NCBI GenBank assembly: GCA_030527285.1
Contig: JAUNBC010000003.1
Span: 48,118 to 108,769 of the forward strand
Length of the DNA: 60,652 bases
Direction of reading: 5' to 3'
Source: Bacillota bacterium
GTDB taxonomy: Bacteria; Bacillota; Dehalobacteriia; UBA4068
The position numbers and the translations under genes were made by a program. The notes beneath the pieces are model-generated. The model saw nothing but the letters and a program-made list of their open reading frames with translations. It was not told the origin of the DNA and made no database searches. Positions 9,713 through 18,301 of the stretch are shown piece by piece (the first letter of the stretch is position 1; the number at the start of each line of letters is the position of its first letter).

Positions 9713-9764
9713 GCAAAAAAAGGGTGTATCAAAATGCATGCATTTTGATACACCCTTTTTTTGC
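9713..9764. terminator. Perfect 52-nt palindrome, bidirectional terminator
   Basis: The stretch from GCAAAAAAAGGGTGT to ACACCCTTTTTTTGC is a perfect palindrome with no unpaired loop bases (centre ATGCAT), giving A and T runs on both sides. It sits between the convergent lipoprotein gene (+) and the anti-sigma gene (-) and should terminate both transcripts. Confidence 0.93.
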
Positions 9765-9885
9765 TCTGACTCCGGCTCTTTGGCGGCTGATATATGCGGC
9801 TGCTTTACATTGATCAGCCTTCCCTGTTGGTCAAGACCAAGCAGCGGGATGCGGGCAGATGCGGAAGCGTTTCATGCTTTATCCT

Positions 9886-10998
9886 TCACGGTCTGTATGT
9901 CCGGCCGCATACGCTGATGCTTTCGATCTCACTGACCTCCAGGGGAGATCCCCAGGTGGCGGTGGCAGCGTAGATACCGCATTCAAAAACCGCCCGATTG
10001 GGGGTCAGCTCCCCGAAAATGCTTCCGTCAGCAAGGGTGATCTGAGCGTCAGCTATCGCTTGTTCAAAGGCATTGATCCACGCGGCTTGAGCCTCCCGGT
10101 AATATGTCAATTCCTCCGGCGTAAGGCTCTCGTAATTGGCCAGCGCCGTAAATATCCCATCAGCGTCCTCAAAGGTATAAAACCATGTCACGCCGCTTGC
10201 GCTGATCTCCGCGCCGTATATGATCCCACCGGCGCCGTTGTCATTGGTGAAAGCAAGGCCGTTGTCAAAAGTAATCGCCGTCACGTTGGCCTCTCTTTCG
10301 CTGGGGGTGAGAGCCAGTTGGGCGCTGAGGGAAGGCGAATAGTCGTTCAGCCCCTCGCCTTCGCTTTCGGACAGCCTGCCGCCGGAGAGCTCGGCGGCGA
10401 CAGGCGCGCCGCTGCCCCAGGCAAGGGCTTCATAAGGAAAACAGACCTTCAACAGCAGAGAATGGGTCTCTTCATCGTATGCCTGCTCAAAGCCGCCAAC
10501 GTATGCTGCTTCTGTACCGACGTCCGCATCGGGCAGATATACCATCCAAGTCAGGGCTTTCGCATCAGCGTAGGATACAGGCTGAACCAGTATATAATAC
10601 CACTGGAACTGCGCGTCATGCATGGAAGAGACGGCGGCAGCGGTGAGCCCGCCGGCGGCCGGTTCGCCGGCCTCGCTGTATTCCACATATTCCGGAATGT
10701 TTTTTCCTTCAACGCCGAGAGAGGCGCGCAACTCAGCCTGCCGTGAAACGAAAACGCTCAAACCCAACGCTATGGTCGATATACTGAGAACTGCTATCAT
10801 CACAGCGGCGCAGGCCGCAGTCCCTGACAGCTTTCCTGCTTTTAGCCTTCTGTTTTTCTTTGGGTAAATTTTCTTCATTGTCGCCTCCTTGATTTTTTCA
10901 GAGGAGGCAATATCCAGTATTTGGATATCAACGGTATCGTCCAGGATATGATCCATCATATCTGATATCTTATTTGTCAATTTCATAGCCTCCTTCAT
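9886..10998 (-). CDS. Membrane-bound anti-sigma factor (probable)
   Basis: A 370-residue single-pass protein. About 65 cytoplasmic residues are followed by a membrane helix (around residues 62-88, AAVMIAVLSISTIALGLSVF) and an extracellular domain of about 270 residues with a two-part beta-rich pattern like DUF4179/DUF5643-type anti-sigma proteins. The gene overlaps the upstream ECF sigma gene by 29 nt, the usual arrangement for a sigma and its regulator. I infer that the N-terminal part holds the sigma factor inactive and the outer part senses an envelope signal. Start ATG 10998 has GAAGGA 8 nt upstream. A second ATG at 10986 has AGGAGG too close to be optimal. No zinc anti-sigma motif (HxxxCxxC) is seen. 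Confidence 0.7.
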   Translation of the reverse strand: MKEAMKLTNKISDMMDHILDDTVDIQILDIASSEKIKEATMKKIYPKKNRRLKAGKLSGTAACAAVMIAVLSISTIALGLSVFVSRQAELRASLGVEGKNIPEYVEYSEAGEPAAGGLTAAAVSSMHDAQFQWYYILVQPVSYADAKALTWMVYLPDADVGTEAAYVGGFEQAYDEETHSLLLKVCFPYEALAWGSGAPVAAELSGGRLSESEGEGLNDYSPSLSAQLALTPSEREANVTAITFDNGLAFTNDNGAGGIIYGAEISASGVTWFYTFEDADGIFTALANYESLTPEELTYYREAQAAWINAFEQAIADAQITLADGSIFGELTPNRAVFECGIYAATATWGSPLEVSEIESISVCGRTYRP

Positions 10999-11557
10999 AT
11001 AATGATTCCTTCAGCCGGTCACGTCCGCGGCGCAGCCGCGTTTTGACCGTCGAGCAGTTGACGTTCATCTCTTTGGCGATCTGAGCTGTCGTCTGGTAAT
11101 AGTAATAATGACGCAGGAAAATTTCCCGGTCAGGGTGTTCCATGGTCAGCAAGGCGCGCCTGATAAACTCTGCCTGCTCCCGCCCTTCAAATTCCAGCTC
11201 GATATCTATATCGGAGACGGGCATCAGATCCTCTTCAAGCGGTATATCCAGACCCTTGGAGCGATTTTTCTCCTTTGCTTTGTTGCGGGCTATCCCGCCC
11301 AGATAGGCTTTCAGCTTGTCCGGCCTGACTTTTGCCGCGCTTGACCAAAGCACGAGAAAAACATCGGAGGTTACTTCTTCAATATCTGCTGCAGTCATGG
11401 TTTTTCCTGATATGTTATAGATAATCGTGTTGACATAGGCGGAATAGCGGTCTATGACCCATGCCAGCGCAGCTTCGTCCTTACGCTCTATTGCCCGCAG
11501 CGCCTGTTCTTCGTCCACTGCTGCCACCACCTCCCGGTTCTTTCTAACGGCCGTCAT
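10970..11557 (-). CDS. ECF-type RNA polymerase sigma factor
   Basis: Extracytoplasmic-function sigma-70 factor with only regions 2 and 4. Region 2 runs over about residues 33-90 (AALAWVIDRYSAYVNTIIY, then DIEEVTSDVFLVLW). Region 4 runs over about 133-188 (HPDREIFLRHYYYYQTTAQI, then the helix-turn-helix STVKTRLRRGRDRLKE). Upstream of the ATG at 11557 there is almost no ribosome site. A GTG at 11518 (reading DEEQALRAIERKD) is preceded by GGGAGG and may be the real start, which would give 182 residues. It is co-transcribed with the overlapping anti-sigma gene. The regulon cannot be read from this window. Confidence 0.85.
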   Translation of the reverse strand: MTAVRKNREVVAAVDEEQALRAIERKDEAALAWVIDRYSAYVNTIIYNISGKTMTAADIEEVTSDVFLVLWSSAAKVRPDKLKAYLGGIARNKAKEKNRSKGLDIPLEEDLMPVSDIDIELEFEGREQAEFIRRALLTMEHPDREIFLRHYYYYQTTAQIAKEMNVNCSTVKTRLRRGRDRLKESLYEGGYEIDK

Positions 11558-11708
11558 TTATAATATTGGATAAAAATCAAATCCGGTTTCAAAAAGCGGA
11601 TATTTTTCCAAAGCTATTGGCCCCGCAAGGCTGCCGGTCTGATATTACAGTATCCGCAAGGTCAGATAACCCTTTGGCTTTGCCTGTCTTTATCTATAAC
11701 AACAAGAG

Positions 11709-11739
11709 AGCCATTACAGGATGATCTGTAATGGCTTTT
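11709..11739. terminator. Hairpin between the UPF0210 and sigma-factor genes
   Basis: Perfect 11-bp stem AGCCATTACAG / CTGTAATGGCT with a 6-nt loop. TTTT follows on the + strand, and a weaker CTCTTGTT tail follows on the - strand. It lies just downstream of the minus-strand UPF0210 gene, for which it probably acts as terminator. The rest of 11558-11708 contains nothing I can assign. Confidence 0.6.
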
Positions 11740-11759
11740 AATTCAGGGGAACGGAACAG

Positions 11760-13121
11760 TTAGTTTTTCAAGCTGTGTATCGGCGCCGGGATGCGTCCGC
11801 CGCGCTTGATGAACAGCAGCGGCGAGGCGGGGTTGACGGCGATCACCGGCGCTTCGCCGAGCAGTCCGCCGAAAAAGACGCTGTCGCCGGCCTGTTTGCC
11901 CGCCGCCGGTATCACGCGCACCGCCGTGGTCTTGGTATTGGCCACGCCGATCGAGATCTCGTCGGCGATGATCGCGGAGATCACCTCCGCCGGAGTATCG
12001 CCCGGTATGGCGATCATATCCAGGCCTACCGAGCAGACGGCGGTCATCGCCTCTAACTTGTCGAGGCTAAGGGAGCCGCCGCGTATCGCCGCGATCATCC
12101 CCTCGTCCTCGGAGACGGGGATGAAAGCGCCGGACAGCCCGCCGACATGGGAGGAGGCCATCACGCCGCCCTTTTTGACCGCGTCGTTGAGCAGCGCCAG
12201 CGCCGCTGTGCTGCCATGCGCGCCGCAGCTTTCCAGCCCCAGCGTCTCGAGGATGCGCGCCACCGAGTCGCCGATCTCCGGCGTGGGAGCCAGCGACAGG
12301 TCAACGATGCCAAAGGGTATGCGCAAGCGCTGGGACGCCTCGCTGGCTACCAGCTGGCCGACACGCGTGATCTTGAAGGCGGTGCGCTTGATCGTCTCCG
12401 CTAACTGCGTCAGATTGGCTTCCTCGCCCTGCCGCCGCAGCGCCGCCTGCACCACGCCGGGGCCGGAGATGCCGACGTTGATCACCGTTTCCGGCTCGCC
12501 CACGCCATGGAAAGCGCCGGCCATGAAGGGGTTGTCCTCCACGGCGTTGGCGAATACCACCAGCTTGGCGCAGCCGATAGAATCATCAGCCGCCGTTAAT
12601 TCAGACAAACGCTTGATCTGCCGCCCCATATCCGCCACAGCGTCCATATTGACGCCGCTTTTGGAGGTGGCGACGTTGACCGAGGAGCAGACGCGCTCGG
12701 TGACGGCCAGCGCCTCGGGTATGGAATCGAGCAGCGCGCGGTCGGCGTCGGTATAGCCCTTATGCACCAGCGCCGAATAGCCGCCGATGAAGTTTACCCC
12801 GACTTCCTTGGCTGCCTTGTCCAGCGTGCGCGCCAGCGGCACGAAGTCGGTGCGGCCGCAGCCGGCCGCCACCAAAGCCGCCGGAGTGACGGCGATACGC
12901 TTATTGATGATCGGGATGCCGAATTCCTGGGAAATATCCTCGCCCACGCGCACCAGATCGCGGGCGCTGGATGTGATCTTGTCATAGACGCGCGCGCACA
13001 GCCGCCGCATATCCTCGCTGGCGCAATCGAGCAGCGATATGCCCAGCGTGATGGTGCGGATATCGAAATGCTCCTCCTCGATCATATTGATCGTTTCCAG
13101 TATATCCTTGGTATTTATCAT
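11760..13121 (-). CDS. UPF0210 (DUF711) family protein
   Basis: A 453-residue cytoplasmic protein of the UPF0210/DUF711 family (PFL_4-like, often annotated PFL family protein). Its biochemical role has not been established to my knowledge. Recognisable features are the N-terminus [15 protein letters not shown], the glycine-rich [11 protein letters not shown], the segment [19 protein letters not shown] and the C-terminal [23 protein letters not shown] end. Start ATG 13121 has AAGGAG 6 nt upstream. It follows the ACT-domain gene by 17 nt. The pairing of UPF0210 with a small UPF0237 ACT protein is conserved across many bacteria and archaea and suggests a ligand-regulated complex. Confidence 0.9.
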   Translation of the reverse strand: MINTKDILETINMIEEEHFDIRTITLGISLLDCASEDMRRLCARVYDKITSSARDLVRVGEDISQEFGIPIINKRIAVTPAALVAAGCGRTDFVPLARTLDKAAKEVGVNFIGGYSALVHKGYTDADRALLDSIPEALAVTERVCSSVNVATSKSGVNMDAVADMGRQIKRLSELTAADDSIGCAKLVVFANAVEDNPFMAGAFHGVGEPETVINVGISGPGVVQAALRRQGEEANLTQLAETIKRTAFKITRVGQLVASEASQRLRIPFGIVDLSLAPTPEIGDSVARILETLGLESCGAHGSTAALALLNDAVKKGGVMASSHVGGLSGAFIPVSEDEGMIAAIRGGSLSLDKLEAMTAVCSVGLDMIAIPGDTPAEVISAIIADEISIGVANTKTTAVRVIPAAGKQAGDSVFFGGLLGEAPVIAVNPASPLLFIKRGGRIPAPIHSLKN

Positions 13122-13138
13122 TATGGCTCCTTGCAGCT

Positions 13139-13408
13139 TTATATGCGATGCATGGCGTTGAATATATCCTCATGCATAACATGGATCTTGACCTTTTCCG
13201 TAGCGCCCAGATTTTCCATTTCTACGACAAAGCGGTCAAAGGGGATATTCAGCTCAGATATATCCACCAGCATCATCATCGTAAAAATACCGCCCAGCAC
13301 GTTTTGCGCGATATCGAGTATATTGCCGTTATACTTGTACAGCATCGCCGAGATCATAGCGATGATGCCGGTGCGGTCTTTGCCGACCACGGTGATCACA
13401 GAACGCAT
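13139..13408 (-). CDS. UPF0237 ACT-domain protein
   Basis: An 89-residue protein consisting of a single ACT domain ([20 protein letters not shown] at residues 3-22, with the usual G-x-D-R-x-G-I ligand loop). It belongs to the UPF0237 group and probably senses an amino acid or other small ligand for the adjacent UPF0210 protein, with which it forms a two-gene unit. Start ATG 13408 has a GAGG ribosome site. A good promoter lies 32-60 nt upstream, at 13440-13468. Confidence 0.9.
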   Translation of the reverse strand: MRSVITVVGKDRTGIIAMISAMLYKYNGNILDIAQNVLGGIFTMMMLVDISELNIPFDRFVVEMENLGATEKVKIHVMHEDIFNAMHRI

Positions 13409-13439
13409 ATCAGAGCCTCGCTTTGCTATTTATTGACCT

Positions 13440-13468
13440 ATTATACAGTCGCGCCGCGCAAAATGCAA
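13440..13468 (-). promoter_or_regulatory. Promoter of the ACT-UPF0210 operon
   Basis: On the minus strand TTGCAT (13463-13468), a 17-nt spacer and a perfect TATAAT (13440-13445). Confidence 0.7.
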
Positions 13469-13474
13469 GAGCGC

Positions 13475-15013
13475 CTAAACGCCGGCAGAGCCGTCAACTA
13501 TCACCGGGAATTCCAGCAGGTCGAGTATTTGCCTTTGCCGGTCGATGCCGGGGTAGACCTCGATCAGCTTCAAGCCGGCGGCAGTCAGCTCAAAGACGCA
13601 GCGTTCGGTCACGTACAATACCTGCTGGCCTTTTTTCAGCGCATTGGCGGCGGAAAAGCTGATGCTGTTGATCCGGGCGCGGAATTTGGCCTGCTCGCCC
13701 TCCGTGTCGATGCGCACCGTAGCGTCATCCAGCAGCGAGGCTTTCAAACCGCCGGTGCGGAAGGTCAGGCAGAATACGACCTTTTTCGTTGCATGGGTCA
13801 CGTTGGCAAAGCCGCCGATGCCGGAGAATTGACCGGGCAGGGAATGGGCGTTGACGTTGCCGTAGCGATCCACCTCCAGCGCGCCCATAAAGCAGACGCT
13901 CAGTCCGCCGCCGTCATAGAAGTCGAATTGAGTGGCGATATCGCTGACCATATCCGCGCCGATGGTCGCGCCGAACAGCTCGCCCGCCGCCGGCAGGCCG
14001 CCCACGCCGCCCGCTTCTACCGTTAGCGTCAGATCCTCGAGTATATCGTTCTTAGCCGCGTATATGCCGACCAGCTCGGGTATGCCGATGCCGATATTCA
14101 CCACGTCGCCCGCTTTTAGCTCGGCGCAGGCGCGGCGGCCGATGATATGCCGCTGCCCGCTGTTATCCTGCTCCCCGCCGCGCTCTCTGTTCAACCGGTC
14201 CATCCAGTATTTAAGATGCAGCGGCGGCGCGTGAAAGTCGCCGTTCATTGCCGAATAGGCCGTGGTATGATCCTCCGGCTCCTCTACCACCACCGCATCG
14301 ACGAGGAAGCCGGGCACGATCACGTTGCGCGGGCGGGTGGAGAGGCTGCTCACGCGGTCTACCTGCGCGATCACCAGCCCGCCGTTGGCTTTGGCATTCT
14401 GCGCGCAAGACAGCGCGTCGGCGGTGATGAATTCGTTTTCAAAAGACAGATTGCCGTTCGCGTCCAGAGAGGTGGCTTTGATCAGCGCCACGTCCAAACG
14501 GGGGATGCGATAATAGAGATATTCCTCGCCGTCCAGCTCCAGTAGGCTGATGAATTCCTCCTTGGAGCGCTGATTAAGCGCCGCGCCGTGGATGCGCGGG
14601 TCAACGAAGATGCCTAAGCCCACCTGCGACAGGCAGCCGGGCAGGCCGCCCGCTCCGGCGCGTATGCCATGGGAGATCGCGCCCAGCGGCAGGCAATAGG
14701 CCTCGATCTCATTATTCAGCGCCCGGCGCGTAGTTACCGGCATCGAGCCGTAATGGCTGGCGATGACCCGCCGCACCGCTCCGGCGGCGACGTAGGGCTC
14801 GGCCAGCGTATCCTCGCGCCAATTGCCGAAGCCGCCGGTACAGATCAACGTCAGGTCGCGCGGATGCCCGCTGCGCAGAAAGCTATCGGTGATACCCTCG
14901 TGTATAGCAGCCGGCTGGCAGAGCGCCAGAAAATTGTTGACGCCGACCACCGCGCCATCGGGGATCAGCGCCGCCGCTTCCTGCTTGGTATAAAAGTTCA
15001 GCATGTGGGTCAT
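13475..15013 (-). CDS. Family I acyl-CoA:carboxylate CoA-transferase (YdiF/propionate CoA-transferase type)
   Basis: Cytoplasmic enzyme that moves CoA between an acyl-CoA and a free carboxylate through a covalent glutamyl-CoA intermediate. The 512 residues contain fused alpha and beta halves. The N-terminal glycine loop is GAVVGVNNF, and the beta half opens at VNIGIGIPELV. The catalytic ExGxxG motif is seen as VEAGGVGG (Glu about residue 335). Length and fusion match the YdiF / propionate-CoA transferase branch rather than the two-subunit enzymes. Start ATG 15013 has GAAGGG upstream, and a promoter lies at 15049-15077. Candidate substrates are short-chain acids such as acetate, propionate or butyrate, and the exact pair cannot be read from sequence. 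Confidence 0.9.
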   Translation of the reverse strand: MTHMLNFYTKQEAAALIPDGAVVGVNNFLALCQPAAIHEGITDSFLRSGHPRDLTLICTGGFGNWREDTLAEPYVAAGAVRRVIASHYGSMPVTTRRALNNEIEAYCLPLGAISHGIRAGAGGLPGCLSQVGLGIFVDPRIHGAALNQRSKEEFISLLELDGEEYLYYRIPRLDVALIKATSLDANGNLSFENEFITADALSCAQNAKANGGLVIAQVDRVSSLSTRPRNVIVPGFLVDAVVVEEPEDHTTAYSAMNGDFHAPPLHLKYWMDRLNRERGGEQDNSGQRHIIGRRACAELKAGDVVNIGIGIPELVGIYAAKNDILEDLTLTVEAGGVGGLPAAGELFGATIGADMVSDIATQFDFYDGGGLSVCFMGALEVDRYGNVNAHSLPGQFSGIGGFANVTHATKKVVFCLTFRTGGLKASLLDDATVRIDTEGEQAKFRARINSISFSAANALKKGQQVLYVTERCVFELTAAGLKLIEVYPGIDRQRQILDLLEFPVIVDGSAGV

Positions 15014-15048
15014 CGCCGCCCTTCTTTATGGTTTGGTTTTGCTACTTT

Positions 15049-15077
15049 ATTATAGCAATGATGCAGTCGATAATCAA
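15049..15077 (-). promoter_or_regulatory. Promoter of the CoA-transferase gene
   Basis: Minus-strand TTGATT (15072-15077), 17-nt spacer and perfect TATAAT (15049-15054). Confidence 0.75.
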
Positions 15078-15151
15078 GCGACAGGCCGAAGGGAGCGGAC
15101 GGATAAACGCCGGTGTTGAATAAACAGAAACAGCAGCGATATGCGCAAACA

Positions 15152-15192
15152 GCAAAAAGCAGCTTCCCTTTTGGCGGGATGCTGCTTTTTGC
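15152..15192. terminator. Terminator after the aminotransferase gene
   Basis: Stem GCAAAAAGCAGC / GCTGCTTTTTGC with an additional inner TCCC/GGGA pairing and T runs on both strands. It sits 76 nt downstream of the minus-strand aminotransferase stop. Confidence 0.85.
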
Positions 15193-15267
15193 CGGTAGTA
15201 TGACGCTCGTATGGTCAGGGGACGTTGTGGGCAGTTGTCCGCGAGCGCTTGCGGCGTTGCGTAATGC

Positions 15268-16617
15268 TTACAGTCTGGCTTCTACCGCGCTCAGGGATTC
15301 GTCGATCACGGCCAGGACCTTATCAATATTGGCGTAACTCAATACCGCCGGCGGCTCGATGCGGATCACGCGGGCATTGTTAAGCGTACCTGCGACTAAT
15401 ACGTAGCGGGCGAAGATCTCTTTTGATACCTCGAAGCCGATATCGGAGGTCTCGAATTCCATGGCGATCAGCAAGCCTGTACCGCGCAGGTCGGTCATGA
15501 TATGATGGCGCGATTTGATCTCCTCTAACTTGCTGAGGAAATACTCGCCCTTTTCTTTAGCCATGGCGGGGATATCGTTTTCGATGATATACTTGATGGT
15601 GCCGAGCGTAGCGGAGCAGGCCAGGGCATTGCCGCCGAAAGTGGGAGAGCCGAGGATGAAGGGATTATCGGCCAAGCCGCTGTTCTCAAAGATATGCTTG
15701 CGCGAGATGATGCCGGTGATCGGGATGATGCCGCCGCTGGATACCTTACCAAAGATCAGGATATCCGGGGTAACGTCCTCCATATTGCAGCGCCACAGAT
15801 AGCCGGTGCGGCCCAGACCGGTTTGGATCTCGTCGGCGATGAAGACCACGCCGTATTTATCGCAGATCTCACGGCAGGCTTTCAGATAGCCGACCGGGGG
15901 AATGCGGCAGCCGGCCTCGCCCTGTACCGGTTCAACGATAAAAGCGGTGACCTTTTGGCCGACGTCCTGCAAATTCTTGATCGCTTTTTCCAGATCGACG
16001 GCGTTGCCGTATTCGATATGCTGTACCTGCTGTATCATCGGCAGATAGGGGCGACGGAAGTCGGCGTTGCCGGTCATGGATACCGCGCCCATGGATTTGC
16101 CGTGGAAACCGTGAACGGTGGAGATGAAATGACCCGGGCCATTGTACAGCACCGCCATTTTCAGCGCCATTTCTACGGCCTCGGCTCCGCCGTTGGTCAG
16201 ATAGGAGTATTGCAGATCGCCGGGGGTGATCATCGCCAATACCTCGCACAGATAGCCGCGCAGCGGTTCCAAAAGCTCGGTGCTGGACAGAGTCAGGCGG
16301 TCAAGCTGCTTTTTCACATATTTAAGGATTTCCGGATTGCGATGACCGCAAATGTAGGTGCCGAAGCCGCCGATGCAGTCGATGTATTCGTTGCCTTCCA
16401 CGTCATTGATGCATTCGGTGGTATCGCTCCATTCGATAGTAGCGCCGTCGGGGGTGATGGATTTACGAAAATCCATGTAGCCGGTATTGAAGTATGCGTA
16501 ATAATTGTCGATGGTATCCTGTTTGACTCTGGCTATTTCCGCGGCGCTGAGTTCATCGCCTCTTTCGATATAGCCGAGAATACGATCCAGCTCTTTTAGT
16601 ACAGCTTGCTTTTCCAC
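15268..16617 (-). CDS. Class III aminotransferase, putrescine/ornithine type
   Basis: PLP-dependent aminotransferase of 449 residues, most like putrescine aminotransferase (PatA/YgjG). The run of motifs NTGYMDFRKS, EYIDCIGGFGTYICGHRNP, GFHGKSMGA, VEPVQGEAGCR and DEIQTGLGRTG follows that family. The PLP lysine is in LIFGKVSSGG, where the usual AKALGGG has become GKVSSGG. The predicted role is transfer of a terminal amino group from a diamine or omega-amino acid to 2-oxoglutarate. A GTG start at 16617 is chosen because AGGAGG lies 8 nt upstream. The longer open frame to 16674 overlaps its own promoter. The promoter at 16675-16705 has MerR-type spacing, and the MerR regulator gene lies next door. 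Confidence 0.9.
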   Translation of the reverse strand: MEKQAVLKELDRILGYIERGDELSAAEIARVKQDTIDNYYAYFNTGYMDFRKSITPDGATIEWSDTTECINDVEGNEYIDCIGGFGTYICGHRNPEILKYVKKQLDRLTLSSTELLEPLRGYLCEVLAMITPGDLQYSYLTNGGAEAVEMALKMAVLYNGPGHFISTVHGFHGKSMGAVSMTGNADFRRPYLPMIQQVQHIEYGNAVDLEKAIKNLQDVGQKVTAFIVEPVQGEAGCRIPPVGYLKACREICDKYGVVFIADEIQTGLGRTGYLWRCNMEDVTPDILIFGKVSSGGIIPITGIISRKHIFENSGLADNPFILGSPTFGGNALACSATLGTIKYIIENDIPAMAKEKGEYFLSKLEEIKSRHHIMTDLRGTGLLIAMEFETSDIGFEVSKEIFARYVLVAGTLNNARVIRIEPPAVLSYANIDKVLAVIDESLSAVEARL

Positions 16618-16674
16618 TATTATTGCCTCCTTTAATATAATGTAGAGTGGGTTCCCTGCTAATGCTCTATCCAC

Positions 16675-16705
16675 ACTATACCCGATAGCGCAAACTCCAT
16701 GTCAA
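16675..16705 (-). promoter_or_regulatory. MerR-type promoter of the aminotransferase gene
   Basis: Minus-strand TTGACA (16700-16705), a 19-nt spacer that starts TGGAGTT, and TATAGT (16675-16680). The over-long spacer and the GGAGT after the -35 recur at two other promoters in this window (18223-18253 and 36090-36120). I infer control by the MerR-family protein encoded at 16823-18064. Confidence 0.7.
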
Positions 16706-16770
16706 TATTGAACTTTGCGGGTTTTAATGCAAATTGTATTCATAGGGCGGCAATTATCCGCTCGCGCAAA

Positions 16771-16812
16771 AGAAAAAACCTAAACCTGGATACTACTCCA
16801 GGTTTAGGTTTT
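16771..16812 (-). terminator. Terminator of the MerR-methyltransferase gene
   Basis: Perfect 15-bp stem (AAAACCTAAACCTGG and its complement) with an 8-nt loop. A T-rich tail, TTTTTTCTTTT, follows on the minus strand. It lies 11 nt after the stop of the regulator gene. Confidence 0.92.
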
Positions 16813-16822
16813 GCAACAGTTG

Positions 16823-18064
16823 TTATCTGTCGGCCAAGAAAGACAGCATCGACAGATCCTCGCCGCTTTGATGGAAGCCAAAGGCCCAATAATTATCGCC
16901 GGTACTGGAAATAGCGCCGATCTCCGCTTCCTGTTGTTTATGAAAGCCGTGCTCTTCCAGCGCTTTTATATACGCGCGCAAATCGAAGTTGTTCGGACTG
17001 GCCTCCGGATAATCATCCCGCAGCTGTTTGAGCGTTTTGCGTCCGTTATTGAGATAAAAATAGGTGCCGATGATCCGCGCGTTGTTCTTTAAAAAAGCGT
17101 TGATCTCGCCGATCAGCTGGCTGTGGCTGAAGAATTGATGCTCATTGGAGCCGAAAAAGTCGATGAATATATCCGCGCAATGCGGTATCAACGGCCATTG
17201 ATAACTGCTATCCGCGATATAGAGTATATCGAGGCCGGTATTAAGCTGGTCGAGCATATTCTTATACATTTCCAACATTTCCGGAAATTTGTCGACGAGG
17301 ATGATCTTGACATTGGATGAGGCGGCGCGCTCGATATAGAATTGGAGAAAGAAATAGGCGTTGAGATGAGTTTCGAGGATGATCTTATTATCCAGCCCCT
17401 GTGCGTCCAGCAGATTGCCCATGTAATTATAGGCGCGCTGATAGTGGCTGATCATATCAAAAGGCATGTCTTTATAGATGGCGCGATTGAGGTCGGGGCG
17501 GTCATGTTGGCTGGTATTACGGTTGGGCGTGATGAAGATGCCGTTTTTGACCGTCGCCGTATAGCCGCAGGAGCAGCCGACCTCGGCGTTGCTGATATAG
17601 CGCGGGTTCATCTCGGCCTTGGACAATTGCAGCTGGCTGCCGCAGTTGGGGCAGATCAGCAGCTGCAGCATCGATACCGGCAGGCCGCTGGTGCTTTCCG
17701 TGACCGAGGGGATGGCGCGGATGATCTTCTCCTGCTCCTCCTTGATGCGGCGCTGGTTTTCGCTGATCCGTTCCTTTTCCGCCTGCAGCTGGTCGTATTT
17801 ATTCTGCATGATATTGATGATCTCCAGCATATCCTCGGATAGCTGCATATTGGAGAGGCGGTACAGCGTGAGTATCGAATGTATCTCATTCAGGGAAAAG
17901 CCCCAGTCCTTGAATTCGAGTATGGTTTTAATGTCTTTTTCGCAGCTTTCGTTGAAATAATGCTGCTTGCCTCTTTGCGGCGGCACCAACAGGCCTCGCT
18001 TCATATAGAAGTAGAGGCTGTCGATGGAAACGCCGTATTTTTTTGCGAATTCGCCGATACGCAT
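16823..18064 (-). CDS. MerR-family regulator fused to a zinc-ribbon and methyltransferase-like domain
   Basis: A 413-residue protein. Residues 1-70 are a MerR winged helix (MRIGEFAKKYGVSIDSLYFY, then PQRGKQHYF), followed by a coiled coil (about 85-125, rich in Lys/Glu/Arg). Next is a Cys cluster (CPNCG near 137 and CSCG near 163) like the zinc site of RlmA-type methyltransferases. Last comes about 230 residues resembling a class I SAM-dependent methyltransferase: a degenerate first glycine motif around IILETHLNAYFF, an acidic beta-2 end VDKFPEMLEMY and the later CADIFIDFFGSN. I infer that the C-terminal part is a ligand sensor or a modifying enzyme. Start ATG 18064 has GGAGG upstream. The unit is divergent from the APC transporter and ends in a strong terminator. 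Confidence 0.85.
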   Translation of the reverse strand: MRIGEFAKKYGVSIDSLYFYMKRGLLVPPQRGKQHYFNESCEKDIKTILEFKDWGFSLNEIHSILTLYRLSNMQLSEDMLEIINIMQNKYDQLQAEKERISENQRRIKEEQEKIIRAIPSVTESTSGLPVSMLQLLICPNCGSQLQLSKAEMNPRYISNAEVGCSCGYTATVKNGIFITPNRNTSQHDRPDLNRAIYKDMPFDMISHYQRAYNYMGNLLDAQGLDNKIILETHLNAYFFLQFYIERAASSNVKIILVDKFPEMLEMYKNMLDQLNTGLDILYIADSSYQWPLIPHCADIFIDFFGSNEHQFFSHSQLIGEINAFLKNNARIIGTYFYLNNGRKTLKQLRDDYPEASPNNFDLRAYIKALEEHGFHKQQEAEIGAISSTGDNYWAFGFHQSGEDLSMLSFLADR

Positions 18065-18177
18065 AGACCGCTCCTCCGTGTATTCGCCCCATATCGCAGT
18101 AAAACCGTAAATATATATTTCTGGCAAAAAAACAAAAAACCTTTATCCGCAAGTTAGTCCGGCCTTCAGCACGAAAA

Positions 18178-18191
18178 ACCGAATATGCTCC
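18178..18191 (-). promoter_or_regulatory. Inverted copy of the putative MerR operator
   Basis: ACCGAATATGCTCC here is the exact reverse complement of GGAGCATATTCGGT at 18230-18243, 38 nt away. On the minus strand this copy lies just downstream of a TATAAT (18194-18199) facing the regulator gene, a fitting position for autorepression. Confidence 0.65.
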
Positions 18192-18222
18192 AGATTATAA
18201 TCATATTTATTATTATTTACGC

Positions 18223-18253
18223 TTGACACGGAGCATATTCGGTATAGTAAATT
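18223..18253 (+). promoter_or_regulatory. MerR-type promoter of the APC transporter
   Basis: TTGACA (18223-18228), a 19-nt spacer beginning CGGAGC, and TAAATT (18248-18253). The 14-bp operator-like GGAGCATATTCGGT lies inside the spacer. Same architecture as the promoters at 16675 and 36090. Confidence 0.7.
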
Positions 18254-18301
18254 GGTATCATCTTAATTTAATAGGCAGAAAAATAAACAGGAGGTGTATT
18301 T

